Below, piece after piece: positions 27,721-36,519 of a stretch of DNA of 64,000 nt (positions are counted from its first letter, which is position 1; every line of letters starts with the position of its first letter). This stretch comes from Oliverpabstia intestinalis (GTDB lineage Bacteria > Bacillota > Clostridia > Lachnospirales > Lachnospiraceae). The notes beneath the pieces are model-generated. The model saw only the letters and a list, made by a program, of their open reading frames with translations, had not been told where the DNA came from and ran no database searches. The DNA is taken from contig NZ_VUMS01000006.1 in the NCBI RefSeq assembly GCF_009696065.1, positions 62,001 through 126,000 on the forward strand, given 5' to 3'. Made by a program: the position numbers and the translations under genes.

Positions 27721-30700
27721 TTAATCTTCTTTTCCATACAGAGTGACCAGTTTGTTCAGATATGTGTATCTTTCTTTTGCTTCATTTTCATTCTTAGCAA
27801 ACAGTCTTGCTGCTTTTTCCGGGTTAGAACGTTTCAGAGAGTTGTAACGAACTTCGCCGTCCAGGAATGCCTGATAATCTTCAGAAGCCGGTGCTTTGGA
27901 ATCCAGTGTGAACTTGTTCTCTGCAGCCGGGTTGAAGCGGAAGTTATGCCAGTATCCACATTTAACTGCCAGTTCTTCTTCAGTCTGAGCTTTACTCATA
28001 CCTTTCTTGATACCATGGTTGATACATGGAGCATAAGCGATGATCAGAGATGGTCCCGGATATGCTTCTGCTTCTGCAATAGCTTTTACAGTCTGGTTGA
28101 AGTCTGCACCCATGGAGATCTGTGCTACATATACATAGCCATAGGACATAGCGATAGATGCCATATCTTTCTTCTTAGTCTCTTTACCACCTGCTGCGAA
28201 CTGTGCGATTGCACCTGTAGGTGTGGATTTGGAAGACTGTCCACCTGTGTTGGAGTAAACTTCTGTATCGAATACCATGATGTTGATGTCTTTACCACTT
28301 GCCAGTACGTGGTCTACGCCACCGAAACCGATATCGTAAGCCCATCCGTCACCACCGAAGATCCACTGGGATTTTTTAGCCAGGAAGTCTTTGTTCTTAA
28401 CGATTTCTTTGCATGTATCGCATTCGCATCCTTCCAGAGCAGCAACCAGTTTATCTGTTGCAGCACCGTTGGTAGCACCTACACTGAAGGTATCGATCCA
28501 TTCTTTACAAGCTGCTTTTACTTCATCAGAAGCTTTTTCACTTTCCATAACAGCTTCTACTTTTGTTTTCAGACCATCACGGATTGCTTTCTGAGCTAAC
28601 AGCATACCATAACCAAACTCTGCGTTATCTTCGAACAGAGAGTTGGACCATGCAGGACCCTGGCCTTTTGCATTTACTGTATATGGTGTGGATGGTGAGG
28701 AGTTACCCCAGATAGAAGAACATCCTGTTGCGTTAGCGATGTACATTCTGTCACCAAACAGCTGGGTGATCAGTTTTGCGTAAGGTGTCTCTCCACAACC
28801 TGCACAAGCTCCGGAGAACTCAAGCAGTGGCTGTTTGAACTGAGATCCTTTTACTGTATTTTCTTTGAATTTTGCGATAACATCTTCTTTCTCCGGCAGA
28901 GTTACTGCATAATCGAAGAATTTCTGAGATGCAACATTTGCTTCCATGTTTTCCATAGCCAGTGCTTTTGCACCTTTCTTGCCTGGGCAAACGTTAGCAC
29001 AGGAACCACATCCGGTACAATCCAGAGCGGAAACTGCGATAGCAAATTTGTATTCTTTCATACCTGTCATATCCAAAACAGCTGGTGCCTCAGCAGCTTC
29101 AGCTTCTGTCATGGCAACCGGACGGATTGCTGCATGTGGACATACATATGCACAGCGGTTACACTGGATACAGTTTTCCGGATTCCATACAGGTACATTA
29201 ACAGCGATACCACGTTTTTCATATGCAGATGTTCCGGATGGAGTTGTTCCGTCTACATACTCTGTAAATGCAGATACAGGCAGGCTGTTTCCTTCCTGAG
29301 CGGATACTTTTGCCTGAATGTTGTTAACGAAATCAATAGCATCCTGTCTTCCGCTTGTTGCATGAGTCATAGTCAATCCTTCGTCAGCTGCATCTTTCCA
29401 GCTTTCCGGAACAGTTACTTCTACAACCTGTTTTGCACCTTCATCGATAGCTGCCCAGTTTTTAGCAACTACGTCATCACCCTTACGTCCGTAAGTAGCT
29501 TTTGCTGCTGCTTTCATCAGTTCGATTGCCTGAGCTTCCGGAATGATGTCAGCCAGTTTGAAGAATGCAGACTGCAGAATTGTGTTGATACGGGTTGGTC
29601 CCATACCTGTCTCGATACCGATCTTAACACCATCAATGATGTAGAATTTGATGTTGTGGTTAGCGATAAATGCTTTTACCTGTCCCGGCAGATGTTTTTC
29701 CAGACCTTCCATATCCCATGGGCAGTTCAGCAGGAATGTACCACCGTCTACCAGTTCCTGTACCATGTTGTATTTTCTTACATAGGACGGATTGTGGCAG
29801 GCAACAAAGTTAGCTTTGTGGATCAGGTATGTAGATTTGATCGGTTTTTTACCAAAACGCAGGTGAGACATTGTAACACCACCGGATTTTTTGGAATCAT
29901 AATCAAAGTATGCCTGAGCGTACATATCAGTATTGTCACCAATGATCTTGATGGAGTTCTTGTTAGCACCTACAGTACCGTCTGCACCCAGACCCCAGAA
30001 CTTACAGTTGATAGTTCCTTCCGGTGTGGTAACCAGAGGAGCGCCTGTTTCCAGCGACAGATTGGTAACATCATCTACGATACCGATTGTGAATTTCTGT
30101 TTTGTTGTATTTTCATATACAGCAACGATCTGTGCCGGTGTTGTATCTTTGGAACCTAATCCGTAACGTCCGGTAAAGATAGGTGTATCATTGAATTTTG
30201 TTCCTTTCAGTGCTGCAACAACGTCCAGGTACAGAGGCTCGCCCAGTGCTCCCGGCTCTTTTGTTCTGTCCAGAACAGAGATCTGTTTTACAGTTTCCGG
30301 AATAGCATCAACCAGAGCCTGTGCGCAGAATGGTCTGTACAGACGAACTTTTACAACACCAACTTTGTGTCCTGCTGCCAGCAGATAATCGATAGTTTCT
30401 TCGATGGTATCATTTACAGATCCCATAGCGATGATAACATGTTCTGCATCAGCTGCACCATAGTAGTTGAACAGTTTGTAGTCTGTTCCGATCTTTTCGT
30501 TTACTTTGTCCATGTATTCCTGTACGATAGCCGGCAGAGCATCGTAGTACGGGTTACATGCTTCTCTTGCCTGGAAGAAGATATCCGGGTTCTGTGCAGA
30601 ACCTCTCTGACATGGATGATTTGGATTCAGTGCATGTTTACGGAATGCATCGATAGCATCCATATCTGCCATATCCTTCAGATCTTCATAATCCCATGTT

Positions 30701-31251
30701 TCGATTTTCTGGATCTCGTGAGATGTACGGAATCCATCGAAGAAGTTGATGAACGGAACTTTTCCTTTAATTGCTGCCAGATGAGCAACCGGAGTCAGAT
30801 CCATAACTTCCTGTACGGAAGATTCACACAACATTGCAACACCAGTCTGACGACAGGCGTAAACATCGGAATGATCACCAAAGATAGATAATGCATGGCT
30901 AGCCAGAGCACGTGCGGATACGTTGAATACACCTGGCAACTGCTCACCGGCAATTTTGTACAGATTCGGGATCATCAGCAGAAGACCCTGAGAAGCAGTA
31001 TAGGTTGTTGTCAGAGCACCTGCTGCCAGAGAACCGTGAACTGCACCGGCTGCACCGGCTTCAGACTGCATCTCTGTAACCTGAACTTCCTGTCCGAACA
31101 TATTTTTTCTTCCCTGAGTTGCCCATTCATCAGTAGCTTCTGCCATAACAGATGAAGGTGTAATCGGGTAAATGGCTGCCACATCGGAAAATGCGTAGGA
31201 AGCATGTGCTGCAGCATGATTACCATCCATGGTTTTCATTTTTCTTGCCAT
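27721..31251 (-). CDS. nifJ: pyruvate:ferredoxin (flavodoxin) oxidoreductase
   Basis: A 1176-residue single-chain enzyme converting pyruvate and CoA to acetyl-CoA and CO2 with reduced ferredoxin. Domains in order: the pyrimidine-binding region (AAIYPITPSSVMAEATDEW), the gamma-type domain, two 4Fe-4S sites (CIQCNRCAYVCP and CTGCGSCANVCP), and the C-terminal TPP-binding part with CAGCGETPYAKL and GGDGWAYDIGFGG. ATG 31251 follows AAGGAGGAA; a longer reading adds 18 unsupported residues. Upstream lies a strong promoter and downstream a clear terminator, so it is a single-gene unit. Confidence 0.97.
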   Translation of the reverse strand: MARKMKTMDGNHAAAHASYAFSDVAAIYPITPSSVMAEATDEWATQGRKNMFGQEVQVTEMQSEAGAAGAVHGSLAAGALTTTYTASQGLLLMIPNLYKIAGEQLPGVFNVSARALASHALSIFGDHSDVYACRQTGVAMLCESSVQEVMDLTPVAHLAAIKGKVPFINFFDGFRTSHEIQKIETWDYEDLKDMADMDAIDAFRKHALNPNHPCQRGSAQNPDIFFQAREACNPYYDALPAIVQEYMDKVNEKIGTDYKLFNYYGAADAEHVIIAMGSVNDTIEETIDYLLAAGHKVGVVKVRLYRPFCAQALVDAIPETVKQISVLDRTKEPGALGEPLYLDVVAALKGTKFNDTPIFTGRYGLGSKDTTPAQIVAVYENTTKQKFTIGIVDDVTNLSLETGAPLVTTPEGTINCKFWGLGADGTVGANKNSIKIIGDNTDMYAQAYFDYDSKKSGGVTMSHLRFGKKPIKSTYLIHKANFVACHNPSYVRKYNMVQELVDGGTFLLNCPWDMEGLEKHLPGQVKAFIANHNIKFYIIDGVKIGIETGMGPTRINTILQSAFFKLADIIPEAQAIELMKAAAKATYGRKGDDVVAKNWAAIDEGAKQVVEVTVPESWKDAADEGLTMTHATSGRQDAIDFVNNIQAKVSAQEGNSLPVSAFTEYVDGTTPSGTSAYEKRGIAVNVPVWNPENCIQCNRCAYVCPHAAIRPVAMTEAEAAEAPAVLDMTGMKEYKFAIAVSALDCTGCGSCANVCPGKKGAKALAMENMEANVASQKFFDYAVTLPEKEDVIAKFKENTVKGSQFKQPLLEFSGACAGCGETPYAKLITQLFGDRMYIANATGCSSIWGNSSPSTPYTVNAKGQGPAWSNSLFEDNAEFGYGMLLAQKAIRDGLKTKVEAVMESEKASDEVKAACKEWIDTFSVGATNGAATDKLVAALEGCECDTCKEIVKNKDFLAKKSQWIFGGDGWAYDIGFGGVDHVLASGKDINIMVFDTEVYSNTGGQSSKSTPTGAIAQFAAGGKETKKKDMASIAMSYGYVYVAQISMGADFNQTVKAIAEAEAYPGPSLIIAYAPCINHGIKKGMSKAQTEEELAVKCGYWHNFRFNPAAENKFTLDSKAPASEDYQAFLDGEVRYNSLKRSNPEKAARLFAKNENEAKERYTYLNKLVTLYGKED

Positions 31252-31315
31252 TTCAAATTCCTCCTTATTTGAATAAAAAATAAAGTTGTTTTTACATAAT
31301 TTCAACCTTATTTTT

Positions 31316-31344
31316 ATTATATCACTCTTTGTTGAGCCTGTCCA
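31316..31344 (-). promoter_or_regulatory. promoter of nifJ
   Basis: Minus-strand TGGACA (31344-31339), 17-bp spacer, TATAAT (31321-31316). It matches the sigma-A consensus in 11 of 12 positions and lies about 65 bp upstream of the ATG. Confidence 0.75.
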
Positions 31345-31352
31345 TTTTTTAC

Positions 31353-31398
31353 AAAAAAATCATGAAATGTTCTTATAAAAAAACATTTCATGATTTTT
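31353..31398 (-). terminator. terminator after the NahK-like gene
   Basis: AAAAATCATGAAATGT and ACATTTCATGATTTTT form a 16-pair stem with A/T-rich flanks. It ends the kinase transcript just before the nifJ promoter and could work in both directions. Confidence 0.75.
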
Positions 31399-31434
31399 CT
31401 CTTCTTTTTTATTCGGCAAAATGTATAAAATCGT

Positions 31435-32544
31435 TTAGTTTCTTACGATCCGTGCCATGATATCCCATTTTTCTTCCATATCTTTAACCAGTTTTAACTG
31501 GGTTCTGGTACGATCCAGGTTCTGTTCCGGATAATGGATTTTGAAATAGGTATCTCCCTGCAGATAATCCGTCAGGAAACGCATCCCGCACTCAAAGGTC
31601 ATGATTTTTGCGCCCATCGGAAGTGCTTCCACTTCTTTGTCAGTCAGGCTGCCACGACATCCTTCCATAAAGCCATTAAAGTACGCTTCGAAAAGAGTCA
31701 TATCACAGGATACTTTGTTCAGATCTTTTTCATCCTCCGCTGCTGTACTTGCACCAAAGCGAATCGCATCACCAAAATCATGGGCTGCAAATCCAGGCAT
31801 TACAGTATCAAGGTCGATGACGCAGATGGCATTGCCGCTTGCTTTATCAAACAGCACGTTGTTTAATTTGGTATCATTATGGGTAACCCGCAGCGGAATC
31901 TTCCCTGCTGCCAACAGATCTCCGAAGTAGTGACAGTCTTTTTCTCTTTCTTTGATAAAGCTGATCTCTGCTTCCACTTCTTTTACTCTTCCCATTACAT
32001 CTTTCTGTACCGCCTGTTCAAATTTTGCATAACGATCAACTGTGTTATGAAAATCCGGTATCGTCTCATGAAGCTTTTCCGCCGGGAAATCGGATAAGAG
32101 GTACTGGAAATTACCGAAGGCATAACCACTCTTTTTCATTGCTTCCGGTGTATCTGCCTTATCAAAGCTCAGGGAATCTGTAATAAACGGATACACTCTC
32201 CATCCATCACCATTTTCCTCTGTCAGATAGGCTTTTCCCTCTTTGGTAGGGATAACCTGCAATGTTTCCCGGTTCGGATCGCCACCCTGCTCTTTGATCT
32301 TTTCTGTCAGAAAACTGGTAACCTGTAAAATATTGTCCATCAGCTCTTTCTGATTTTTAAAAATATCTTTATTCATTCTCTGCAGAATATACAGTTTCTC
32401 CTTACCGTCTTCCTTTACTTCAAGGCGGAACGTATCGTTGATATGTCCGCTTCCATAGGGTTCCACGCTGACTACTTCTATATGATTTCCCAGTTCGAAT
32501 TTTCCGGTCACATCCAGAAGTTCTTCTTTTGTTATCTGCTCCAC
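31435..32544 (-). CDS. APH-family sugar kinase, N-acetylhexosamine 1-kinase-like
   Basis: A 369-residue protein of the aminoglycoside phosphotransferase superfamily. The catalytic loop reads VTHNDTKLNNVLFD and the metal motif VIDLDTVMPG; the HNDTKLNN form and the length are those of NahK, which makes sugar 1-phosphates from GlcNAc or GalNAc. It starts with GTG behind GGGAGGA, and its ribosome-binding site overlaps the end of the nucleotidyltransferase gene (4-bp gap). The two genes probably act in sequence, kinase then nucleotidyltransferase. Substrate is inferred; a drug-resistance kinase is unlikely. Confidence 0.8.
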   Translation of the reverse strand: MEQITKEELLDVTGKFELGNHIEVVSVEPYGSGHINDTFRLEVKEDGKEKLYILQRMNKDIFKNQKELMDNILQVTSFLTEKIKEQGGDPNRETLQVIPTKEGKAYLTEENGDGWRVYPFITDSLSFDKADTPEAMKKSGYAFGNFQYLLSDFPAEKLHETIPDFHNTVDRYAKFEQAVQKDVMGRVKEVEAEISFIKEREKDCHYFGDLLAAGKIPLRVTHNDTKLNNVLFDKASGNAICVIDLDTVMPGFAAHDFGDAIRFGASTAAEDEKDLNKVSCDMTLFEAYFNGFMEGCRGSLTDKEVEALPMGAKIMTFECGMRFLTDYLQGDTYFKIHYPEQNLDRTRTQLKLVKDMEEKWDIMARIVRN

Positions 32545-32548
32545 GATC

Positions 32549-33475
32549 TTATTCCTCCCACAGTTTTTCCGGATATTTTCCTTCTGCTTTCAGTTTGCAG
32601 ATAGCATTTACAACAACCGGCTTATCTTCTTTGTATGTTACGCCATACCATTTGTCCAGAGATTTCAGGACTTTTACATCAGCCTTGTCTTCTGCAAGCA
32701 GCTCGCTTACAACAGACGGAAGAAAATACTCTCCCTTTAACGGGTTTGTTTTCATTGCTTCATCCAGAAATGCCGGGAAGCGTTCTTTCAGTTCTTTTAA
32801 AAGGCTTGCACTGAATCCCCACATATTCATGGAAACGGTGCTTCCTTCCGGAATCACGGTCCAAGTCGCGCCATCGTCTTCGGTATACGCAGTTGTACCA
32901 TCAGGTCTTTTTTCGATATGGGTTCGTTCCTGAATACCCATCAGATAACCGTCTGCATCCGTCTCGCATACACCACGGGCTACATGACCATTCTCGGTCA
33001 GTGTATTTTCCAGAATATATCCTACCATCAGATAGTGATATTTTTCATCGTCCTCATGGGTGGTCAGGAAATCATATATCATCTGAAATGCATGACTTCC
33101 GTAGTAATCATCCGCATTGATAACTGCAAACGGTGCATCCAGAGTTCCCAGACAGCTCAGCACTGCATGACCGGTTCCCCATGGTTTTACTCTGCCTTCC
33201 GGTACACGGTAGCCTTCCGGAAGATTGGTCAGTTCCTGGAATACATAAGAAACTTTCATGATTTTACTGATTCGATTTCCTATGGTTTCTTTAAAATCTT
33301 TTTCATTTTCTTTTTTAATAATGAAAATAACTTCTTCAAATCCTGCTTTCTTTGCATCATACAGAGAGAAATCCATAATGATATGGCCTTCCGGATCGAC
33401 CGGATCGATCTGTTTTAATCCTCCATAACGACTTCCCATACCTGCTGCCATAATTACCAATACCGGTTTTTTCAT
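32549..33475 (-). CDS. sugar-phosphate nucleotidyltransferase
   Basis: A 308-residue NTP-transferase-fold protein. The nucleotide-binding start is LVIMAAGMGSRYGGLKQIDPV, with the metal-binding Asp in FAVINADDYYG. It should join a sugar 1-phosphate to a nucleotide. It is the first gene of the pair with the NahK-like kinase and is divergent from the AraC-type regulator. AAGAGGAAG precedes the ATG. In bifidobacterial lacto-N-biose metabolism a uridylyltransferase works with NahK, which suggests a similar role, but UTP specificity is not established. Confidence 0.85.
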   Translation of the reverse strand: MKKPVLVIMAAGMGSRYGGLKQIDPVDPEGHIIMDFSLYDAKKAGFEEVIFIIKKENEKDFKETIGNRISKIMKVSYVFQELTNLPEGYRVPEGRVKPWGTGHAVLSCLGTLDAPFAVINADDYYGSHAFQMIYDFLTTHEDDEKYHYLMVGYILENTLTENGHVARGVCETDADGYLMGIQERTHIEKRPDGTTAYTEDDGATWTVIPEGSTVSMNMWGFSASLLKELKERFPAFLDEAMKTNPLKGEYFLPSVVSELLAEDKADVKVLKSLDKWYGVTYKEDKPVVVNAICKLKAEGKYPEKLWEE

Positions 33476-33588
33476 GTTATCTTCCTCTTTTCTTTTATTA
33501 TGATTTTTAGTAACTTTTCAGTAGCCACTGTTTCATTTCTTTCATGTTATCTGTTTCCTATAGATTACCATGTTTTCTCTTTTATTGA

Positions 33589-33630
33589 TTTGCACAAAAT
33601 TTGCTTTTATTTGCACAAAACTTGCTTTTA
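33589..33630. promoter_or_regulatory. tandem 21-bp direct repeat, probable AraC-type operator
   Basis: Two adjacent 21-bp units, each TTTGCACAAAA followed by T or C and TTGCTTTTA, differ at one position and are spaced by exactly two helical turns. They lie in the divergent gap between the AraC-type gene and the nucleotidyltransferase gene. AraC proteins commonly bind such direct repeats next to promoters they activate. No good -35 box was found for the nucleotidyltransferase gene, which fits activator dependence. Confidence 0.65.
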
Positions 33631-33703
33631 TACAGTTTTTATTTTATACTTCTTTTCATAAAATACATATCTGATACTTTTTTCCCGAAAGGAGTGCTTG
33701 ACT

Positions 33704-34615
33704 ATGACCTACCAGCCGTTTCTCTTAACCGAAGAACTGCACATTACACAGATTATCACCATTCACTATTTTGAATATACCAACACGTATCACTTTCACG
33801 GAGAATCCCATGATTTCTGGGAGTTATTATGCGTAGACAAGGGGGAAGTTACTGTTACTGCCGGCGAAAAAAAACTGACCTTACAACAGGGACAGATCAT
33901 CTTTCATGAACCCAATGAATTCCATAATGTACAGGCAAACGGGAAAATTGCTCCAAACCTCGTAGTCATTTCTTTTTCCTGTGATTCTTCCTGTATGAAG
34001 CAGTTTCGTAATCTCATCACCACCATCAGTGAAACCGAAAAGACCTTTCTTGCCCAGATTATCCGCGAAGCTCGACACTGTATCGCAACACCACTGGATA
34101 ATCCGTTTACCAAGAAAATGGAACGGCGAACCGATTCTCCTTTTGCCTCAGAGCAGATGATCCAGCTTTACCTTGAACTGCTTCTTCTATCGATGCTTCG
34201 TCGCTTAAATCGAAAAGAGAAACCGGATCCTTCCGAAAAATCCACCAAAAAAGAAAACGATACCATTCTCTATCAGCGAATCCTGCTATATATGAAGGAT
34301 CATCTACACAGCCAGCTGACCCTGGATCAGATCTGTCAGGCGAATCTGGTTGGAAAGTCTCAGTTGCAAAAACTTTTCCAGAAAGAACAGCACTGCGGCG
34401 TGATCCATTATTTTTCTTATCTGAAAATCGAGGAAGCCAAACAGATGATCCGCCAGGAACAGTCAAATTTTACAGAGATCTCGGATGCTCTCGGCTATAC
34501 TTCCATCCATTATTTTTCCAGGCAGTTTAAAACCTTTACCGGAATGTCTCCATCAGAATATGCACTTTCTATCAAAGCATTATCGGAGGAAGACGCCGCG
34601 AACGCCCTGCACTGA
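33704..34615 (+). CDS. AraC-family transcriptional regulator
   Basis: A 303-residue regulator with an N-terminal cupin sensor (HFHGESHDFWELLCVDKGEV, then IIFHEPNEFHNV) and a C-terminal pair of helix-turn-helices in about the last 100 residues (LTLDQICQANLVGKSQLQKLF, then ISDALGYTSIHYFSRQFK). ATG 33704 follows AAAGGAG at nine bases; a TTG six bases upstream is too close. It is divergent from the nucleotidyltransferase-kinase pair and upstream of nagB, so amino-sugar control is likely. Confidence 0.92.
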   Translation: MTYQPFLLTEELHITQIITIHYFEYTNTYHFHGESHDFWELLCVDKGEVTVTAGEKKLTLQQGQIIFHEPNEFHNVQANGKIAPNLVVISFSCDSSCMKQFRNLITTISETEKTFLAQIIREARHCIATPLDNPFTKKMERRTDSPFASEQMIQLYLELLLLSMLRRLNRKEKPDPSEKSTKKENDTILYQRILLYMKDHLHSQLTLDQICQANLVGKSQLQKLFQKEQHCGVIHYFSYLKIEEAKQMIRQEQSNFTEISDALGYTSIHYFSRQFKTFTGMSPSEYALSIKALSEEDAANALH

Positions 34616-34626
34616 TTTGTGGCGGT

Positions 34627-34653
34627 GTTGCTGTCCACTCCGTGCTCAGTAAC
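34627..34653. repeat. 27-bp decayed MITE relic
   Basis: Starts GTTGCTG and ends CAGTAAC, matching 23 to 25 of 27 positions of the 27-bp units at 2195 and 46714. No flanking 8-bp duplication was seen, so it is probably an older, drifted copy. Confidence 0.6.
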
Positions 34654-34713
34654 TACTTTCTGTTTTTTCTTTTCCCTTGCTTTTTTGCGGTAAATGGGAT
34701 AACGTATTTTTAG

Positions 34714-34725
34714 ATGCAGCTGCAT
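34714..34725. promoter_or_regulatory. 12-bp perfect palindrome upstream of nagB
   Basis: ATGCAGCTGCAT reads the same on both strands and lies about 50 bp before the nagB ATG. It could be a regulator site; chance occurrence is possible. Confidence 0.3.
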
Positions 34726-34773
34726 TATTTGAACAGCGCTTTTTAATATGTAAGATCTCTAAGGAGGGTTTTT

Positions 34774-35499
34774 ATGAGAATCATTGTAACAAAAGATTAT
34801 AACGACATGAGCAGAAAAGCTGCCAATATTATTTCCGCACAGATCATTACTAAACCGGACTGCGTTCTGGGTCTTGCTACCGGTTCTTCACCGGTCGGTG
34901 CTTATAAGACACTGGTAGACTGGTACAAAAAAGGGGATCTGGATTTTTCTGAAGTTACTACCGTCAATTTAGACGAATACCGCGGACTGACACATAGCAA
35001 CGATCAGAGCTATTATTACTTTATGAATGATAATCTGTTCTCTCACGTAAATATCGACCCGGCTCACACTCATATTCCAGATGGTACTGAACCGGATGCG
35101 CAGAAAGCCTGCGATGACTTTGAAGCAATCGTAAAGAACTGTGGCGGCACCGATCTGCAGCTTCTGGGTCTTGGTCATAACGGGCATATCGGCTTTAATG
35201 AGCCTGCAGAAGATTTCCCTAAATTCACTCACTGTGTGGATCTGACCGAGAGTACCATCCAGGCAAATGCCCGTTTCTTCGACAAACCGGAAGATGTTCC
35301 TACACAGGCTTATACTATGGGAATCGGCACCATTATGCGTGCAAAACGGATTCTGTTGATTGCCAGTGGAAAAGACAAATCAGCCATTGTAAAAGAAGCT
35401 CTCTTCGGACCGGTTCGTCCTCAGGTACCGGCTTCCATCCTTCAGCTTCACCCGGACGTAACCGTTGTTCTGGATGAAGAGGCGGCTTCCTGCCTGTAA
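34774..35499 (+). CDS. nagB: glucosamine-6-phosphate deaminase
   Basis: A 241-residue enzyme converting glucosamine 6-phosphate to fructose 6-phosphate and ammonia. Marks are LGLATGSSPVGAYKTL at the phosphate loop, the catalytic Asp in TVNLDEYRGL and LLGLGHNGHIGFNEP with the catalytic His. The length is that of the short, non-allosteric Gram-positive form. AAGGAGGG precedes the ATG, and a terminator follows. It joins the neighbouring amino-sugar genes to glycolysis. No nagA is present in the window. Confidence 0.95.
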   Translation: MRIIVTKDYNDMSRKAANIISAQIITKPDCVLGLATGSSPVGAYKTLVDWYKKGDLDFSEVTTVNLDEYRGLTHSNDQSYYYFMNDNLFSHVNIDPAHTHIPDGTEPDAQKACDDFEAIVKNCGGTDLQLLGLGHNGHIGFNEPAEDFPKFTHCVDLTESTIQANARFFDKPEDVPTQAYTMGIGTIMRAKRILLIASGKDKSAIVKEALFGPVRPQVPASILQLHPDVTVVLDEEAASCL

Positions 35500-35513
35500 T
35501 TCTATTGTATCTT

Positions 35514-35547
35514 AAAAAGGAACAGTATGAGAACTGTTCCTTTTTTT
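35514..35547 (+). terminator. nagB terminator
   Basis: AAAAAGGAACAGT and ACTGTTCCTTTTT form a 13-pair stem with a six-base loop, followed by more T. Confidence 0.9.
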
Positions 35548-35584
35548 CAAATCATTTTCTGTTTTTAAAGGAGGTATTACTTCT

Positions 35585-36232
35585 ATGTTTATTCCAATTG
35601 ATTATGAACAATGGGATCGGAAAGAAATCTACGATGCCTTTCACGGATATTTGTACTGTATGACTGTAGAACTGGATATCACGGAGTTTCTCAAAAAAAT
35701 TCACGAAAATCACTGGAAATTCTATCCATCCATGTGCTACTGCATCGCCAAAACCGTAAATGGACATCAGGATTATCGCTATGCCAAAATCAACGGCCAG
35801 GTAGGTTACTTCGATCAGGTCAACCCGCATTACACTCTGCTTCGCACAAATTCCAACCATCTCTTCACCCATCAGTGGACTGATTATAGCGAGGATTTTG
35901 CTGCATTCCATAAACAATTTCTGGAAGATAAAGCCCTTGGGGAAGCCTGCGAAACTCTGTACTATCCAAAAGAAGATGACCTGAACAACGTACATATTTC
36001 CATTATGCCCAACACCACTTATACGGCACTGAGTTACTCCAAACCAGATTCTTTCACCCACTACAACACTCCTACCGTCAGTTACGTCCCCTTCGTCATG
36101 ATTGGAAAATATCATGAAGTTGACGGCCGGGTAAAAATCCCGATCACTACCGAATTCCACCACGCCGTCAACGACGGCTACCACGCAGAACAATTCTTCC
36201 ACCTGCTGGAAGACTGCTGCAGAGAATTCTGA
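35585..36232 (+). CDS. chloramphenicol acetyltransferase-like (CatA family) acyltransferase
   Basis: A 215-residue protein of the CAT fold. The active-site motif appears as HHAVNDGYH near residue 195; classical CAT has HHAVCDGFH, so the catalytic His is kept and one neighbour differs. The N-terminus RKEIYDAFHGYLYCMTVELDIT also follows the CAT pattern. Many Clostridia carry such proteins without chloramphenicol resistance, so the substrate is open. AAAGGAGG precedes the ATG. There is no mobile-element context on the 5' side. Confidence 0.8.
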   Translation: MFIPIDYEQWDRKEIYDAFHGYLYCMTVELDITEFLKKIHENHWKFYPSMCYCIAKTVNGHQDYRYAKINGQVGYFDQVNPHYTLLRTNSNHLFTHQWTDYSEDFAAFHKQFLEDKALGEACETLYYPKEDDLNNVHISIMPNTTYTALSYSKPDSFTHYNTPTVSYVPFVMIGKYHEVDGRVKIPITTEFHHAVNDGYHAEQFFHLLEDCCREF

Positions 36233-36260
36233 TGAACAAAACATTCTGTAAACTCTATTT

Positions 36261-36293
36261 TGCATGGGCAACGAACCAAAACCATGCTTGCAC
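36261..36293 (-). repeat. repeat family C, copy 2
   Basis: Minus strand: GTGCAAGCATGG, then TTTTGGTTCGTTG and CCCATGCA; GCATGG and CCCATGC can pair. Similar to 60258-60287 and 27584-27614. Confidence 0.5.
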
Positions 36294-36315
36294 AACACTT
36301 TAATATCTGCCGAGA

Positions 36316-36354
36316 AAACGAGATAAAATCCATGAAACAGACCTTATCTTGTTT
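36316..36354 (+). terminator. terminator after the CatA-like gene
   Basis: AAACGAGATAA and TTATCTTGTTT pair at 10 of 11 positions around a 17-base loop, followed by a T-rich run. Moderate strength. Confidence 0.5.
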
Positions 36355-36372
36355 ACTTTAGACTAAAAGTGC

Positions 36373-36475
36373 TGTACAAATATGATACTATACAGAACTC
36401 CCGGTAATCGAAGTCAAATTTGAGTCTGTCTCCTAATACCACCGGGAGTTCTATAGCTTATTCCATATCTGTACA
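36373..36475. repeat. 103-bp imperfect inverted repeat
   Basis: TGTACAAATATG at the left pairs with CATATCTGTACA at the right; inside, AGAACTCCCGGT pairs with ACCGGGAGTTCT. The whole segment folds into one long hairpin with a loop of about 35 bases. It lies just left of the larger hairpin at 36520. It may be a MITE or a structured RNA; no target duplication was seen. Confidence 0.65.
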
Positions 36476-36519
36476 ATTTTCTTCACTTACTTATCTTTTC
36501 CTGCCGTCACTAACCACCA

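Noticed and set aside
31435-32544. Aminoglycoside resistance kinase
   Set aside because: The catalytic loop form, length and coupling to a nucleotidyltransferase point to sugar 1-phosphate formation.
35585-36232. Chloramphenicol resistance gene
   Set aside because: The fold and active-site His are those of CAT, but the motif is altered (HHAVNDGYH) and many chromosomal homologs do not give resistance; only the family is claimed.
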